Assembly (NCBI GenBank): GCA_959347315.1
Contig: OY365809.1
Span: 8,708,790 to 8,772,789 of the forward strand
Length of the DNA stretch: 64,000 nucleotides
Direction of reading: 5' to 3'
From: Bimastos eiseni
Lineage: Eukaryota > Annelida > Clitellata > Crassiclitellata > Lumbricidae
The notes beneath the pieces were generated by a model. It searched no databases. It was given only the letters and a program-made list of their open reading frames with translations, and had not been told where the DNA came from. A program made the translations under genes and the position numbers. Positions 24,374-36,100 of this stretch are shown here, piece by piece (position 1 is the first letter of the stretch; each line of letters begins with the position of its first letter).

Positions 24374-25910
24374 ATGAAGCCAGAACAAGAGCGACTCCGG
24401 AATCTTCTTTACGAGACCATCACGATGCTGTGTAAAAACGGACTGAGCTACAAGAGGGCTTTGAAGGTACAAGGGCTTCTCGCCATCACCGTCGACGACG
24501 ATGACGTTTTCATTGTTCATCTTAACGATAGGATAGAAGACGCAATTGGCGGCTTTGTCATTCCAGTGGAATGCAACGGCATCGTAGAGCCACACGCCGG
24601 CTCCACTTCTAATACATCCAAACAACTTCCTAAAGTCTCTCAAGGCTTTGCAGGAGATGCCAATATTCAGCAGTTTGAGCTTTTCAATGATCATACAAAT
24701 GCTGCGTCTGTCAGCGAACGCACGGAGTCGGACATTAGCCAGGAGCCGCTTGGCTGTGCAATTCTAAAAGTGGAGCCACTGGCTGATGACTGTGAAGAAA
24801 ATGCTGATGGAATGGACTTAATAGTGCATGAGGCATCGTCAGAACAGACAAAGGATGAAAGCATGATGTTAGAAGTGGAGTCGGATCAACAGGAGACAGC
24901 GTTTAGCATCAGCTTAGCCTGCTCCAGCAGTCAGAACTTTCCAAATGCAATCGATTACAGAGTTGTGTGTGATTCCGATTCTGAAATAGCTGATGTTTCT
25001 AGGAGGGACTCGGGTTCGGACGTCAAGCTCACCGTTCCTGTTGTATCGTCTAGTCTGAAGGCAGTTTCAGCCGGTCCAGACCGTAGTCTGAATCGGAAGG
25101 CTGCGGTCCAAGGCAACCCGGCATATCCAAACCTCTGCATTGATTCCAGCTTACTAGCTGTGACTGAAGGGGCTACCACCAAACTGGCCTTGCCTAAACT
25201 TGTGCGAAGCTTCTTACCGGTTGTGCCAGGATACCCAAGTCAACAACAGGTATGAAACTGGGTTTATCCCTTTCTTTGAGGTTAAATTTGATATAAGAGG
25301 TTCGTCTTAATTGGCGAGATCTCTTTAAACCTGAAACTATGCACATATTTATTTACTGAATTGAGTGCTCTTGTACAACTTGAGCTTTTTTATTGAGTTA
25401 TTTAAATTAAGTAATGAGTTATTTAAATTAAGTAGGAAATAGTTTTGTTCATAGGCTATCAGAAGCTTGGCAATTTTTGAATTATTTCAAGGAAAGTATA
25501 GATAGTTATGCTGTAAAACTGTGTACTTTTAATGGCAGATGAAGGTGTTTGCATGCCACTTCTTGCTCATACTTACTACTTCTGACTTTATTATCGCTCA
25601 AACTTTCGAGCGCTGCTGCTTTTTCTTAAAAATGAGACCTGATTTACTGGTTGTGTTAACTATGCATCTCTTGTTATTGGGTCTGACTGTTCTGCTTCGA
25701 TAGTGTTTATTCAGCTGCCCCATTGCTGTGTTTTAGGTCTTTTCAAAGAGTGAACGACCTCTTCTATACTTCAGTCAGAGGCATGCTTCCCGGCTGCCAC
25801 GGCGACCAAGAGAGTCCACAGAAAAGCATTTTGTATGTCCTTTTTGTGGCCTTGCCTATTACTACAAAAAGCACCTCAAATTCCACCTCAAACAGAAGCA
25901 CGGACTTTGA
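24374..25910 (+). CDS. Acidic protein with one C-terminal C2H2 zinc finger
   Basis: Two coding exons, 24374-25249 and 25737-25910 (GT-AG, phase 0), give about 349 aa ending at TGA 25908-25910. The acceptor TTTTCCATTCAG at 24354-24365 shows that the exon begins at 24366, so the first in-exon ATG (24374, A at -3) is chosen as the start. The first 55 residues form a compact, probably helical domain (LRNLLYETITMLCKNGL, then a VDDDDVFIVHL stretch) that I cannot name. The middle is acidic and Ser-rich, likely disordered. The second exon has an Arg-rich basic segment and then a single classical finger, C-x2-C-x12-H-x4-H (CPFCGLAYYYKKHLKFH, ending KQKH), two residues from the C-terminus. A nuclear DNA- or protein-binding role is inferred. 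A single finger alone rarely gives strong DNA specificity, so it may act with partners. Confidence 0.8.
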
Positions 25911-26235
25911 CGAAGCGATGGCCCTGAATAACTTCCTGTGCAGGTTCAAAAGTCCGTGGTACTATAGTCAGATTCATTGCATTTTAAATGTTCTTTGTGA
26001 ACATGTTTCCATGTCTGTGTGTGAACGATGAACGATGGTCCTCACCACTCATCTTGAACAGCTTTCATGATCTGAAGGTTGTGACGAGTGTCAGGTCGGT
26101 CCGTTGTCTGGTTGTGAGAGGATGTGTCACGTTATGTGCATGTACGTGTTAGTGCATTTGTTGTTGTGTGATCGTTTTCTGACATAAGTTGATATTTCCA
26201 TTCCTCAATAAAGAATGCTGTATGAAATCTGATTG
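25911..26235 (+). terminator. 3'UTR with canonical AATAAA of the zinc-finger gene
   Basis: AATAAA at 26207-26212, about 300 bases after the stop codon, followed by a T/G-containing stretch, is a good polyadenylation signal. It supports the second exon as the last one. Confidence 0.65.
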
Positions 26236-29118
26236 AATGTCAGATCATCTAAAGCCTGCTGAAAATATCGATGCACGTTGACCAAACAGCTGAAAGTGCA
26301 GCAGTGCAACGTAGTTTAGTTCATATCTGCAGTTTTCTGCGAGTTGGAAATGTTTCAGAATGGGAAACCTAGCATGTTGTTTAGAACCAGTTTGAATAGT
26401 GCAGAGTCATTGTATTGGAATACTGCTGCTCCTCTCTGAGGTCTTCATAAGCTGCAGAAATCTTCCATTGATTGATCAATATATGCTCTAGAGACCCTGA
26501 TCAATATATGCAGTAGAGACAGTCCCCAATCATACACAGACAATTGTATGGCAGTGAAATGTGTTGATAAGGCTTACTGTAGATGAGAAGTGTTCTGTGA
26601 AAGGTATAATAATTGCATATGATCATCTCACTCTGAAACGTGTAGCTTGATGAGTCGTAAGCATGCTGTGTGGAATGTGGATAGATATATCGAATGGGGA
26701 GTCGTGACACTTGCCAAAATAAGGGACTGCAAGCCATTGACTGACTACAGCAGAATAACTTTCCGTTCACTCGAGTCAATTACATGGCACAAGTATTCTG
26801 GATTTGAAGGTAACAAGCAAACTGTGCTTAGCCTGTTGCCGGTTAAACAAACTTCCATTGTGCTATATATGCCAAAGTTGGATAGTTTTCTCATTCTGTT
26901 TATTTAGGCATGTAGCTTAGCCTGTGCTATTTCTAGCGGTTAATTACAAGTTGCTAGCTTGAGGTGCAGGATTAGATTTTCAAAGGAAATGACCAGTTGC
27001 CAACGACTTTAAGGTGCTGCCTTTGTTTGTGCTTTGGTAAAATTTGTTTAAAAAAATGCCATCAGAAATATTATTATTTGCTGCCAAGTTTTGTGCAATT
27101 TAATGCAGGAGAGGCAGTATGTAAGTAGTTGAAGATGAGTTTGCTATCAGTTCGTCAGTAAGTAAGTGTCTTTTGTCTAGTCGATTAGAGCATGCGACAA
27201 TGTTGTGATTTTTTTTCTTGCTAAACTGAAGACTTTTGATTCCGTTTGTCCCTTGTGACTACGAGCCGCAAAGTGTTCATCCGTTAGTTTTGCAGATTAA
27301 TGTCAATTATGTCAGCACTGCAAGTCGTAAAATGTTGAATGACAGGTTGAGTTTCTATTTTGCATATGTATTAGTATTTATTTGCTTATAAATATGTTTC
27401 ATTATGGCCCTTGTTGTAACATCTGACCGAACTTGCACCTACAGTTGCAGAGCTCAACGTGAGTTGCATTTTTGCGAGCCATGAAATTACTAGTTACGGA
27501 AATGCAATACATATGTGATGCATTTTCGGAAAAGGGACCATTAGTCTCTCCACAGTTGCTAAGAAAACTGGTGTCAAAGCGAACATAGGCGAATTTGGGT
27601 CAAAAGGAATTCTATCCGATTTTGTCTGCATTAATGTGGCTGGTAAACAGTGATAATTTAAAAAAAATCTTTGTGTTCAGAAAACTTTAATTGTGACTTA
27701 TATTTTTATACCTACATTAGGACAGTAAAACCCTCAATTCCATAACTTCTAATTAATATGGATACAGCATGTGTTGAAACTTCAAATTTACACATTCGAA
27801 ACCTGTCATTTGCACATGTTCTGTTCTGTTCTCAACAATTATTTCAAAATACTTTGGATAATGATATCAAGTCCATATTTTCAGCATTTTAATCAGACAT
27901 TACTCAGGAGTATGAATCAGCACTTAACTCCATTTGAGACTTATGGTCCCTTTTCTCAAAACGTATCGGATATATGTAATGTTTAACATAGCATTAAAAG
28001 TTGGAGCTCCCAGGGTCATTCAGTTTTGGCTTTTACCCTTTTTGATCTGAAGGGCAAATCGATGTTAAAGTTACATATGAATCTTGATGAACCTGAATCA
28101 ACGATTTAGGGTAAGACCTCTAATGAACTCGTTTCTCTGTACCTTTGATTTTCTCAGGGCTTGGCCTGTTTTGTTTGCTGTTGTCCAGAGCGCAGTGTTC
28201 ATGAGCTCTGTACAACTCTTGTCTGAGTTACTTAATGTTGCTTTTTAACTATTTGTAGTCAATTGCTATTTAATACATATTCTGTTAGTGTGGTAAGACA
28301 TACAGAGCATAAATATCAAAACTTTATCAGGCTTTACTAAGAACTGAGTTATCGTTTGTGAGTTAGATATTTGAAACTGGGTTTACTTGCTTGTTTATGT
28401 GCCTATGTTCCTTTCTGTTTCTTGTCTTAAAAAATACTCTGCCATTTAAAATGTTTCAATTGCTTTTAATTCCAACAAAGTTGGTTATTTTTCACTGTCA
28501 TTTTGCAGTATACAAATGTATGATCTTGACGTTTCAGTTGATTGCAATTTGCAATTGTTATATTTTGCCTACAGCCTCTTCTGCCCTCTCATAGCTGTTG
28601 ACCCAGAATTGCTCGTCTTGAATTACATCAACTGGCATTTACTTGACTTTGGCTAACTTTATAAATAGGCTTACAATTAATCAATGGGTATTGTTGATGG
28701 CTAGTCTTTGTGCTACCTGGGTTCTGAGTTATATGTAAACTCTGAGTGGTAAAAAAATTTATTGTGGAATGAGTACTTTGTAAAAATATTCAGTATTTTA
28801 TTGTGTCATTCTGTTTTTGGAGTGGGTTGTAGTGCTTAAATTTTGCTTTGAAGTTCCAACATCCAGCAGTGATCTGGATAAAATATTAATTATCCAAATA
28901 TTTTTTACTTTTTCAGTGAGTTACATTCCTTGCAGGTAAATATACTGAATGTTCAATAATTTAAGAAAACTGATGCCAAGTTGGGAAGTTTGTTGGATAT
29001 TACATGAAACATTAACTGTGACTGTAATCGTGCTAATGTACTGAATGTTCAAGTATGTTACTAATTGGTGCTTCCAAATTTTTCGTGGACATTGTATTTA
29101 TTATCTTGCCGTTTTTCT
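26236..29118. other. Intergenic stretch without a recognisable gene
   Basis: AT-rich sequence. I found no frame with splice-site support, conserved motif or unusual composition; the short frames are scattered and AT-driven. Confidence 0.45.
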
Positions 29119-29396
29119 AGTTCTTGGTTTCTGTCAAAACTGTATTTAATACTCTTTAAGTTATTTTTTTTAGTTCCTTCGTGATTTATCTTCACGATAG
29201 TGGTTATTTTTTATATTGACTGTTGTAGTATTTAAATCTTGTGTGTGTCTTTGTAATGCAGGCATGCATTCACGAATGTTGCTGCAGTTCATACGCTCGA
29301 TGTTGCTGTAAAAGGCTTTCGAGGGTTTAATAGTGAAACAACATGTGTAAAGTTCAGCTGAGTTCCCTGATGTGGAAAAGTTCTTGGTTTCTGTCA
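29119..29396. repeat. Segment bounded by an 18-bp perfect direct repeat
   Basis: AGTTCTTGGTTTCTGTCA occurs at 29119-29136 and again at 29379-29396, enclosing 242 bases with no coding potential. This is the appearance of a target site duplication around a retroposed insertion, but no poly(A) or known termini are visible. Confidence 0.45.
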
Positions 29397-29434
29397 TCAG
29401 ATGTACTATGGAGGAGGAGGAGACCCAGGTTTGT

Positions 29435-29565
29435 CATGGTATCCGGAAACGTGGAAAGTCATGGAATCAGAGGCTGGAAAACCGGGAATTTGTTTTATAA
29501 ATAAATACTTGGAAAAGTTATTGCATTTAAAAGTCATGGTAAAGGGTTATGGAAGTTGTGGCTTT
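29435..29565. repeat. Internally repetitive GGAAA/GTCATGG segment
   Basis: Words of the type TGTCATGGTAT, AAAGTCATGGAAT and AAAGTCATGGTAA recur three times with intervening GGAAA. It explains a 76-codon frame starting at 29401 and looks like a dispersed repeat, not a gene. Confidence 0.35.
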
Positions 29566-30167
29566 TTGCTTTTTTGTGGCAACCCCATAGACTTTGTGAA
29601 TGATAGCCCAAGCAAAGACAACGTCAGGTAAAATGTCTGCATTGAATTCTTAGGGAGTGAATTCTTTCCATAGTTTTAATTGTGCATAATACATATGATG
29701 TTCTGTGTTTGTTGTTTTTAGTTCTTCAGCAGATAAAATTCCAATAGTAAATAATTTATGGGCACAAATTCCATTTGAGGTAAATATGACAATGAATTGT
29801 CATGTCTTTTCTGTTTAAACTGGTTGTATTTGCAGCTGTGTAAATGATCTATATTATATCTTGGTGTAAGAATGAATAGTGAGCAAAGTGCCAAACAGAT
29901 ATTAGTTTCAACTCTGTTGTGGCAAAGTGCATAGTTCATATTAAAATTGTTGTTTCTTGTTCAGCTCTAGTCCTTCGTGAAAATTCATTCGTCACTTGCG
30001 CTTTTTCTGGTTAACAATGATTCTATATAACCTAATTGCTGTGCAATATTCTTCTGACATTACTAGTAGTGTTCTCATAGTGTTTTTATCTGTATCATTT
30101 GCTGCACTTGGTTAAAATTTCTATCACTTCTACAGTTTTATCTACAGTGACACATTAATTCATTCCA

Positions 30168-30215
30168 GAAATTTATATAGTGCCTCTTCCAGTAAGTAGT
30201 CTGCTCAAAGGTTCA
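30168..30215 (-). repeat. Retroposon 3'-tail fragment
   Basis: GAAATTTATATAGTGCCTCTTCC matches the inverse of the TATA/GCGC tail family described at 10004 and 12957. Confidence 0.35.
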
Positions 30216-30414
30216 TTTGACCCACAGTTCAATCTGTTGCTGTGAGTGTCATAAACAGTTGGCATATAAAGTAGGATCTGTGGTCATATAGTTTTATTCT
30301 AATCATGAGCTCGGAAATTCCATAACGAGTTTAATGTTCTATTTCCACCCAGAAAAGATGCTAGAATCGTCGTATTTGTAGACGAATGAGTATATACATC
30401 GAACACAGACACTA

Positions 30415-30505
30415 ACCTCTCCTTGATAAAATGCACTGGACCAAGAGCATGGAACGACATTCCTCTTAACGTACTATTGTTACCCACCCCTATTCATCAT
30501 GATAT
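30415..30505 (+). mobile_element. LINE ORF2 C-terminal remnant
   Basis: Reads TGPRAWNDIPLNVLLL in plus frame from about 30432, the GPR-x-WN-x-LP-type motif of non-LTR reverse transcriptase C-termini. The surrounding frame is broken. Only this fragment is recognisable. Confidence 0.4.
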
Positions 30506-32439
30506 ACCCATTTTTCATCATGAAATACCCATATTCATCATGGTAAATCTAGTTAATTTGCTGACTATGCAATATCCACGTTTGTCATCATTGGCTCGTG
30601 AGCAATGCTTTCACTCATCTTTAGACTTGGAATTGTTAAATTCAGAAAATGTGTATTTGTGTATTGTTTATATCGTTTATTTAATTAAGAAATAATTCAG
30701 ATTATCTATGATGCTAACTCCTATTCACAGTTTTTTTGCAGACGATCATGTACATGTATTACTTGTTATTCCCAGGTGGCTCTGACTAGAGGGACATTTG
30801 TCCCCTATTTGGATCTGCTGAGAACCTTAAATCGGTTCTTATATCGACTTGCTTGATTTGTTTCTGCTTGTAGTGGTTACCAGAGAGATAAATAATAATA
30901 ATACATTTATATCGATATATGTACATTTTATATGTATATATATGCTATATATTGTCATAAATATATATATATGTATATATTTTATATATAATATATCTTT
31001 TTTTTTCTCAATTGCCATTTATTGGTTATTTTGTGGGCCCGTGTATGCTTGATGTTAACATTGTAAAAGGGCACTGCATGAGTATTCACGAGCACTGCTC
31101 CAAGTCAGAAGTTTGCCAGAAAACCTGAGATAGAAGATGTCTAATGGTGGGTTGTGTTTAGTCTGAGAGAACTTGAAAGGCAGAGCAATAGTGGATATGT
31201 CAGGGTGAGATTTCATTAAAAGTTGGCACTTTAGTCTTGCCTGGCAAAGGAGTTGATGATAGTGGGTGAGAAATGAGAGGAGTAGAAGATTTGAGAAAGC
31301 AGTGAGAGAGAAGCCAAACTGGGTTGTTTAAAAAGTTCATCCTAAATAATGTCGTCAAAAGCAGTGATGAGCTTGCCAATGGCTACCGACAGAAGCCATA
31401 TTTTTTGTATTGAGACACGAACTGGGTTTCAATGGGGTGGTGCTAATGAATCTGGACTGACAGAGGGTTGAGGAGTGAGTTTGAAGTATTCATTTGGAAG
31501 GGTCACACTAGACGATGCGTTCAGTTACCTTAGGTTATTGAGATTTGAGTTAGGATGGTGATTTATAGAGAAGTTTTGTGTATCAAGATTTGTTGTTTAA
31601 GGGAAATAACAGGATCAAAGGTTTGATCAATGGTTATGCCTTTGGTAAAGTTTGATCGGTGGTTATGCTTTTGATCAATGATGAATATTCGTCAACAGTC
31701 TGTTTTTGTTTGAACTGAATTTTGAGTGTTCTCTTTTTGTGGTTCCTGAGTTCAATTTGTAAAGCTCTATGTTGCCTTTGTCTCTGAGTATTTCTGTATG
31801 TTGTGCAGTACATGGCATTTTTTCTATTCTTGCTGTTTCAGAACCTAATTAGACATGCATTTATTTAAATTAAGTGGATACGTACGATGCTAGATTTATA
31901 TACATGTATAAAAGTTATTATGCTTGTTGTATAGTGCATGTGCACAGATCATTTGCTTTTACAGCTGTCATGCATTTACTAAGAATGTCATGGATTACAC
32001 AAGATGTGTTCTCCATTTGTCATGTATTTGTGAGGTTTCTACAGGTAAGACTGCCTTTGCTTGGAGATTCTGTTACGTGTCGGTCTAACTAAACTGTGGC
32101 AGAATGAGAAATAACGGGGCAATGATTGCATCTGTTAGCAGTCTTACGCTCCAAATTTCTTGATGCATGGCAAAAGGTTTTATGAGGGAGCAGAAACAAG
32201 AATCCATAAGGTGTCGATAGTATATAATCGATATGCTATTATCATCCTATATTATTTATATACAAATGGCACGCCATGTTCTTGAATCAGAATTAAGTCG
32301 TATAATTGTAATATTATATTATGGCCTAACATGGTAGGTATGATGTTGGCCGACTCCACAATAATTATCGATACCCTATAAGGAGTGCCATAGTATTCAT
32401 ATTGTTATGCTGCGCTTTATAGTTACTAGAAATAAGACA
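30506..32439. other. Intergenic stretch without a recognisable gene
   Basis: Contains a TA-rich microsatellite at 30900-30995. From 31080 to 31350 the sequence is purine-rich and resembles decayed repeat, but I could not classify it. No exon supported. Confidence 0.4.
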
Positions 32440-33144
32440 GTTAGTGAGTAAACTCTATTTCTTTCGCCATAACAAAGACACAACCTATACAAACGTTCGT
32501 AGAAACGAAGTGCGGAAGCACGTTGACAGACTCCTCTTCCAACGGAAGGGACGCACTACCGACAGCAGTCAACAGAAAACAACTCAGACTGTCCTTTACT
32601 CGGCCGAGAAGCGGAAATACTAAGGTCAAACGTAGACACTTAGTCTTTTTAACAACTGGAGATGTTGGTCAGCCTTAACTACGACGTAGCTACCTGAAAC
32701 AGCAACGAGCCTGCTACGCGACGTCACTCCTTAACTATCTGATCCAACACTCCCAGAAACTCTCATTGTACAGCCTTATATACACAGCAGATAACCTAAT
32801 GTGCACTCTCTATGTACACCTCAGTACACATCGTAGGCCCGCTTTGGTTCTTCGCTACACCTTGTGCCTACGAGTCTATGACCAACGCACCTGCTCTAGG
32901 ATGGTCCCAGATCATAGTCAATGCACCCGCACCTAACAGTCCCCACAACAACAGCAGGAGAAAACTACAGCGTTTTCGACCTATGGCGCACATCAACAAC
33001 AACCCTTAAACGATACGACCTAAAGGTTAGTATTCAACCACCTTAGGATGCAACAATAGTTACCTGTCCAACTAATAATAATATACACGGCAATGTCAAT
33101 CCCTAAACACTGCGCGAAAAGAACAACTCGACAGAACATATACA
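32440..33144 (-). repeat. Putative 3' LTR of the gypsy element (approximate limits)
   Basis: Downstream of the pol stop, on the minus strand, a polypurine-like GGGCTGGGGAAG (33158-33147) is followed by TTGTATATG, a possible LTR start with TG. Further on, TGTATATAAGGC (complement of 32773-32784) looks like a TATA box. This fits an LTR of about 0.7 kb. I could not find a matching copy upstream of gag, so the pairing and both limits are unproven. Confidence 0.35.
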
Positions 33145-33187
33145 ACTTCCCCAGCCCAACACGTCAATAATTCGCCCCAACAACAGC

Positions 33188-36100
33188 TTATGCTGGCGAC
33201 GGACGACTTAACAAGTCTGGCAAATGATTTTCTTTTCCTGGTTTGTGGCGAATGTCAAGGGAGAACTCCTGAAGCTCCAAACTCCAGCGTAAGAGTTTTT
33301 GGTTTGAGTTCTTCATGGCGTGTAGGAACTGGAGCGGACTGTGGTCAGTGTATACCGTGACAGATGCCGATCCAAAATACACACTGCACGCCCGCACAGC
33401 AGTCAACAGCGCCAGAGCCTCCTTTTCGACTGTCGAATAGTTGAGTTCGTGCTTCCGTAACTTCCGGCTAAGGTAGCAAATTTGATGTTCCACGTCAGAG
33501 TCAACATGCAACAAACACGCTCCCACACAATTTTGAGACGCAACTACAGCCAAAATGAACGGTTTTTCATAATCCGGCGCCCTCAAAATTGAAGCCAACC
33601 TCGACTTCAAATCCAGAAAAGATTTATTCGCTGCCTCAGTCCATCGGAAAACCACATTCTTCTTACACAGCGCAGTTAATGGCAACGTAAGTTCAGCGTA
33701 ATTTGCCAAACACTTCCGGTAGTAACAAGCTGCTCCTAACAAGGATTGTACTTGTTTCTTGTTAGTCGGTTGCAGAAGCGCTAACAGAGCTTCAACTCTC
33801 TGCCACCTGGGTCTAATACAATTCAACCCAACATGATGACCCAAGAAATCAAGTTCGGCATTGGCGAAAACGCATTTTTTAACGTTAAGCTTTAGTTTAG
33901 CATGTACGAATCTCCGACAAATTTGCATCAACTGCAACATGTGATCCGACCAATTCCGACTGAAAATGATGATGTCATCGAGATACGCATCACAGAACGA
34001 TTCCAGCTCCTTTCGCACAAGCCGGCTAAACGTTTCCGGAGCATTTCGTAACCCGAATGCTAAAAATTTCCATTGATAGTGATCATGCGGCGTTACAAAT
34101 CCCGTCAATGGAATCGCCGACGGATGTAAAGGGATCTGCCAGTATCCCTTGGTCATATCCAACTTGGTCATGTATTTTGCACCACCAAGTTTGTCCAACA
34201 ATGCATCAATGCGAGGCATGGGGAACGGATCCGCCACGGTAACCGAATTTAGCTTCCGGAAATCTGCACATAGTCGTCCAGTGCCATCTGATTTTGGAAC
34301 GATCACTATCGGAGCCGCCCACGGACTCACCGATTCCTCAATAATGCCCCAATTCAACAGCCGAGAAATTTCGGAATCGACCCACCGTAATTTCTCGGGG
34401 TGTAACCGGTACGCCGACTGTCGTACGGGTCTCACGCCCGGCATCAACTCGATATTATGATCAATTAGGTTTGTTTTCCCCGGTCGATTATCAATAACCT
34501 CCCCATAATCAAGCAACAATTGTGACAATTCAATTTGTTTATCCGACTCTAAATGCGCTAGAGCAACGTGACGAAGAAAACTGTTACCCTGTAACTCCTC
34601 ATTCCCTTCAACCGCCACAGCCAAATTCACACTTGCACTCTGGTCTGGGTCGCGATCCATGTACTTTTTCAACAGATTCACCCGTTTTGCTTTCCGCCTA
34701 TCCGGCGTACTAACCACGTAATCAACGTCTCCCAATCGTTTCTCTATTAGGTAAGGCCCTGCATATTTTGCAAGCAGCGGTTTTCCATTGAGTGGCAACA
34801 GAACCAAGACCTTCTCGCCTTCTTCGAAAGTTACATTACGTGCATTAATATTGTACCACAATTTCGAATTTTCCTTCTCAGTTGCCTCATTTTTGTTTAC
34901 AATTTCAAGGGTCGCACGAATCCAATCCCTCAGATTCAAAACAAAATCTACGACATTATCTTGCCTCACCTTCTTCAAACTCTCGTCATTTAGCCAATGG
35001 CGCTTTATCAATTTCAGAGGCCCTTTAACATTCCTACCAAAAATCAATTCAAAAGGCGAAAACCCCAACCCTGAAACAGGAACTTCTCTGTAGGCAAACA
35101 AAAGCCATTGCAGCACCTCGTCCCAATCTCCTGGAAACGAATTTCCCACCGCCTTCACCATATCCTTTAGAGTACGATGAAACCTTTCTATGCACCCATT
35201 AGTTTGAGAATGGTAGGGACTTGTCCTTAAATGTATCACCTGACATTCACACAACAAATTACGCATCAATTCGGACATGAATTCCGTCCCGCAATCAGAC
35301 AATAATTCCTCGGGAAATCCAAACATTGAGAAAACTTCCACTAAGCATTTAGCCACGTCCTTCGCAGAATGCTTCTGAAGTGGAAAAGGGCGATGGGTGG
35401 CCAAATCCATTACGGTTAAAATAAACCGATTTCCCGACTTAGGACATGTCGGTAAAGGCCCAACAATATCCATTGTCAATCTCCGGAACCCTTGGTCAAT
35501 CACTGGAAGATTAATCAACGGTCTCTTTATCTTGACCGCACCTTTCCCTAATCTTTGACAAATGTCACAAGTCCGACAATATTTCCTCACATCGGAAAAA
35601 ATACCAAACCACCAAAAATGAGCAAGTACCCTGTCCCTAGTCTTGCGCATTCCTAAGTGACCGCTTGCAGGAATGTCATGCGCCACTTGCAATACCTGAC
35701 TTCGAAGTACTTTCGGCACGATAACCTGCGTAACCAGACCCCCAACAGGCGTGTACTTAGTACGCCACTGTCGCGTAAGCACACCGTTTTTCAGCACATA
35801 GCGAAAACGTTCAAATTCATCCATCTGAGATTCTGCTAGCATAAAGAATTGCTTTAGCGATATATCGGCCCGTTGTAACCTAATCAACTCGGTTCGCGAA
35901 ACAATTAATCCAGAACTAATAGTATCACCCATCAAGTCAACACTATTATCTCGGAACAATGCACCCTGTGGTTCATCAAGTACAAGTGACTGACTTCCAG
36001 ATAGCACAGCGGTCTGATCGTCAACTTGACCATCCCATGAATCCATAGGTTGTACGGTCGACCGAGCGGACACGCCATGTAAATTTCCCATGAAATTCTT

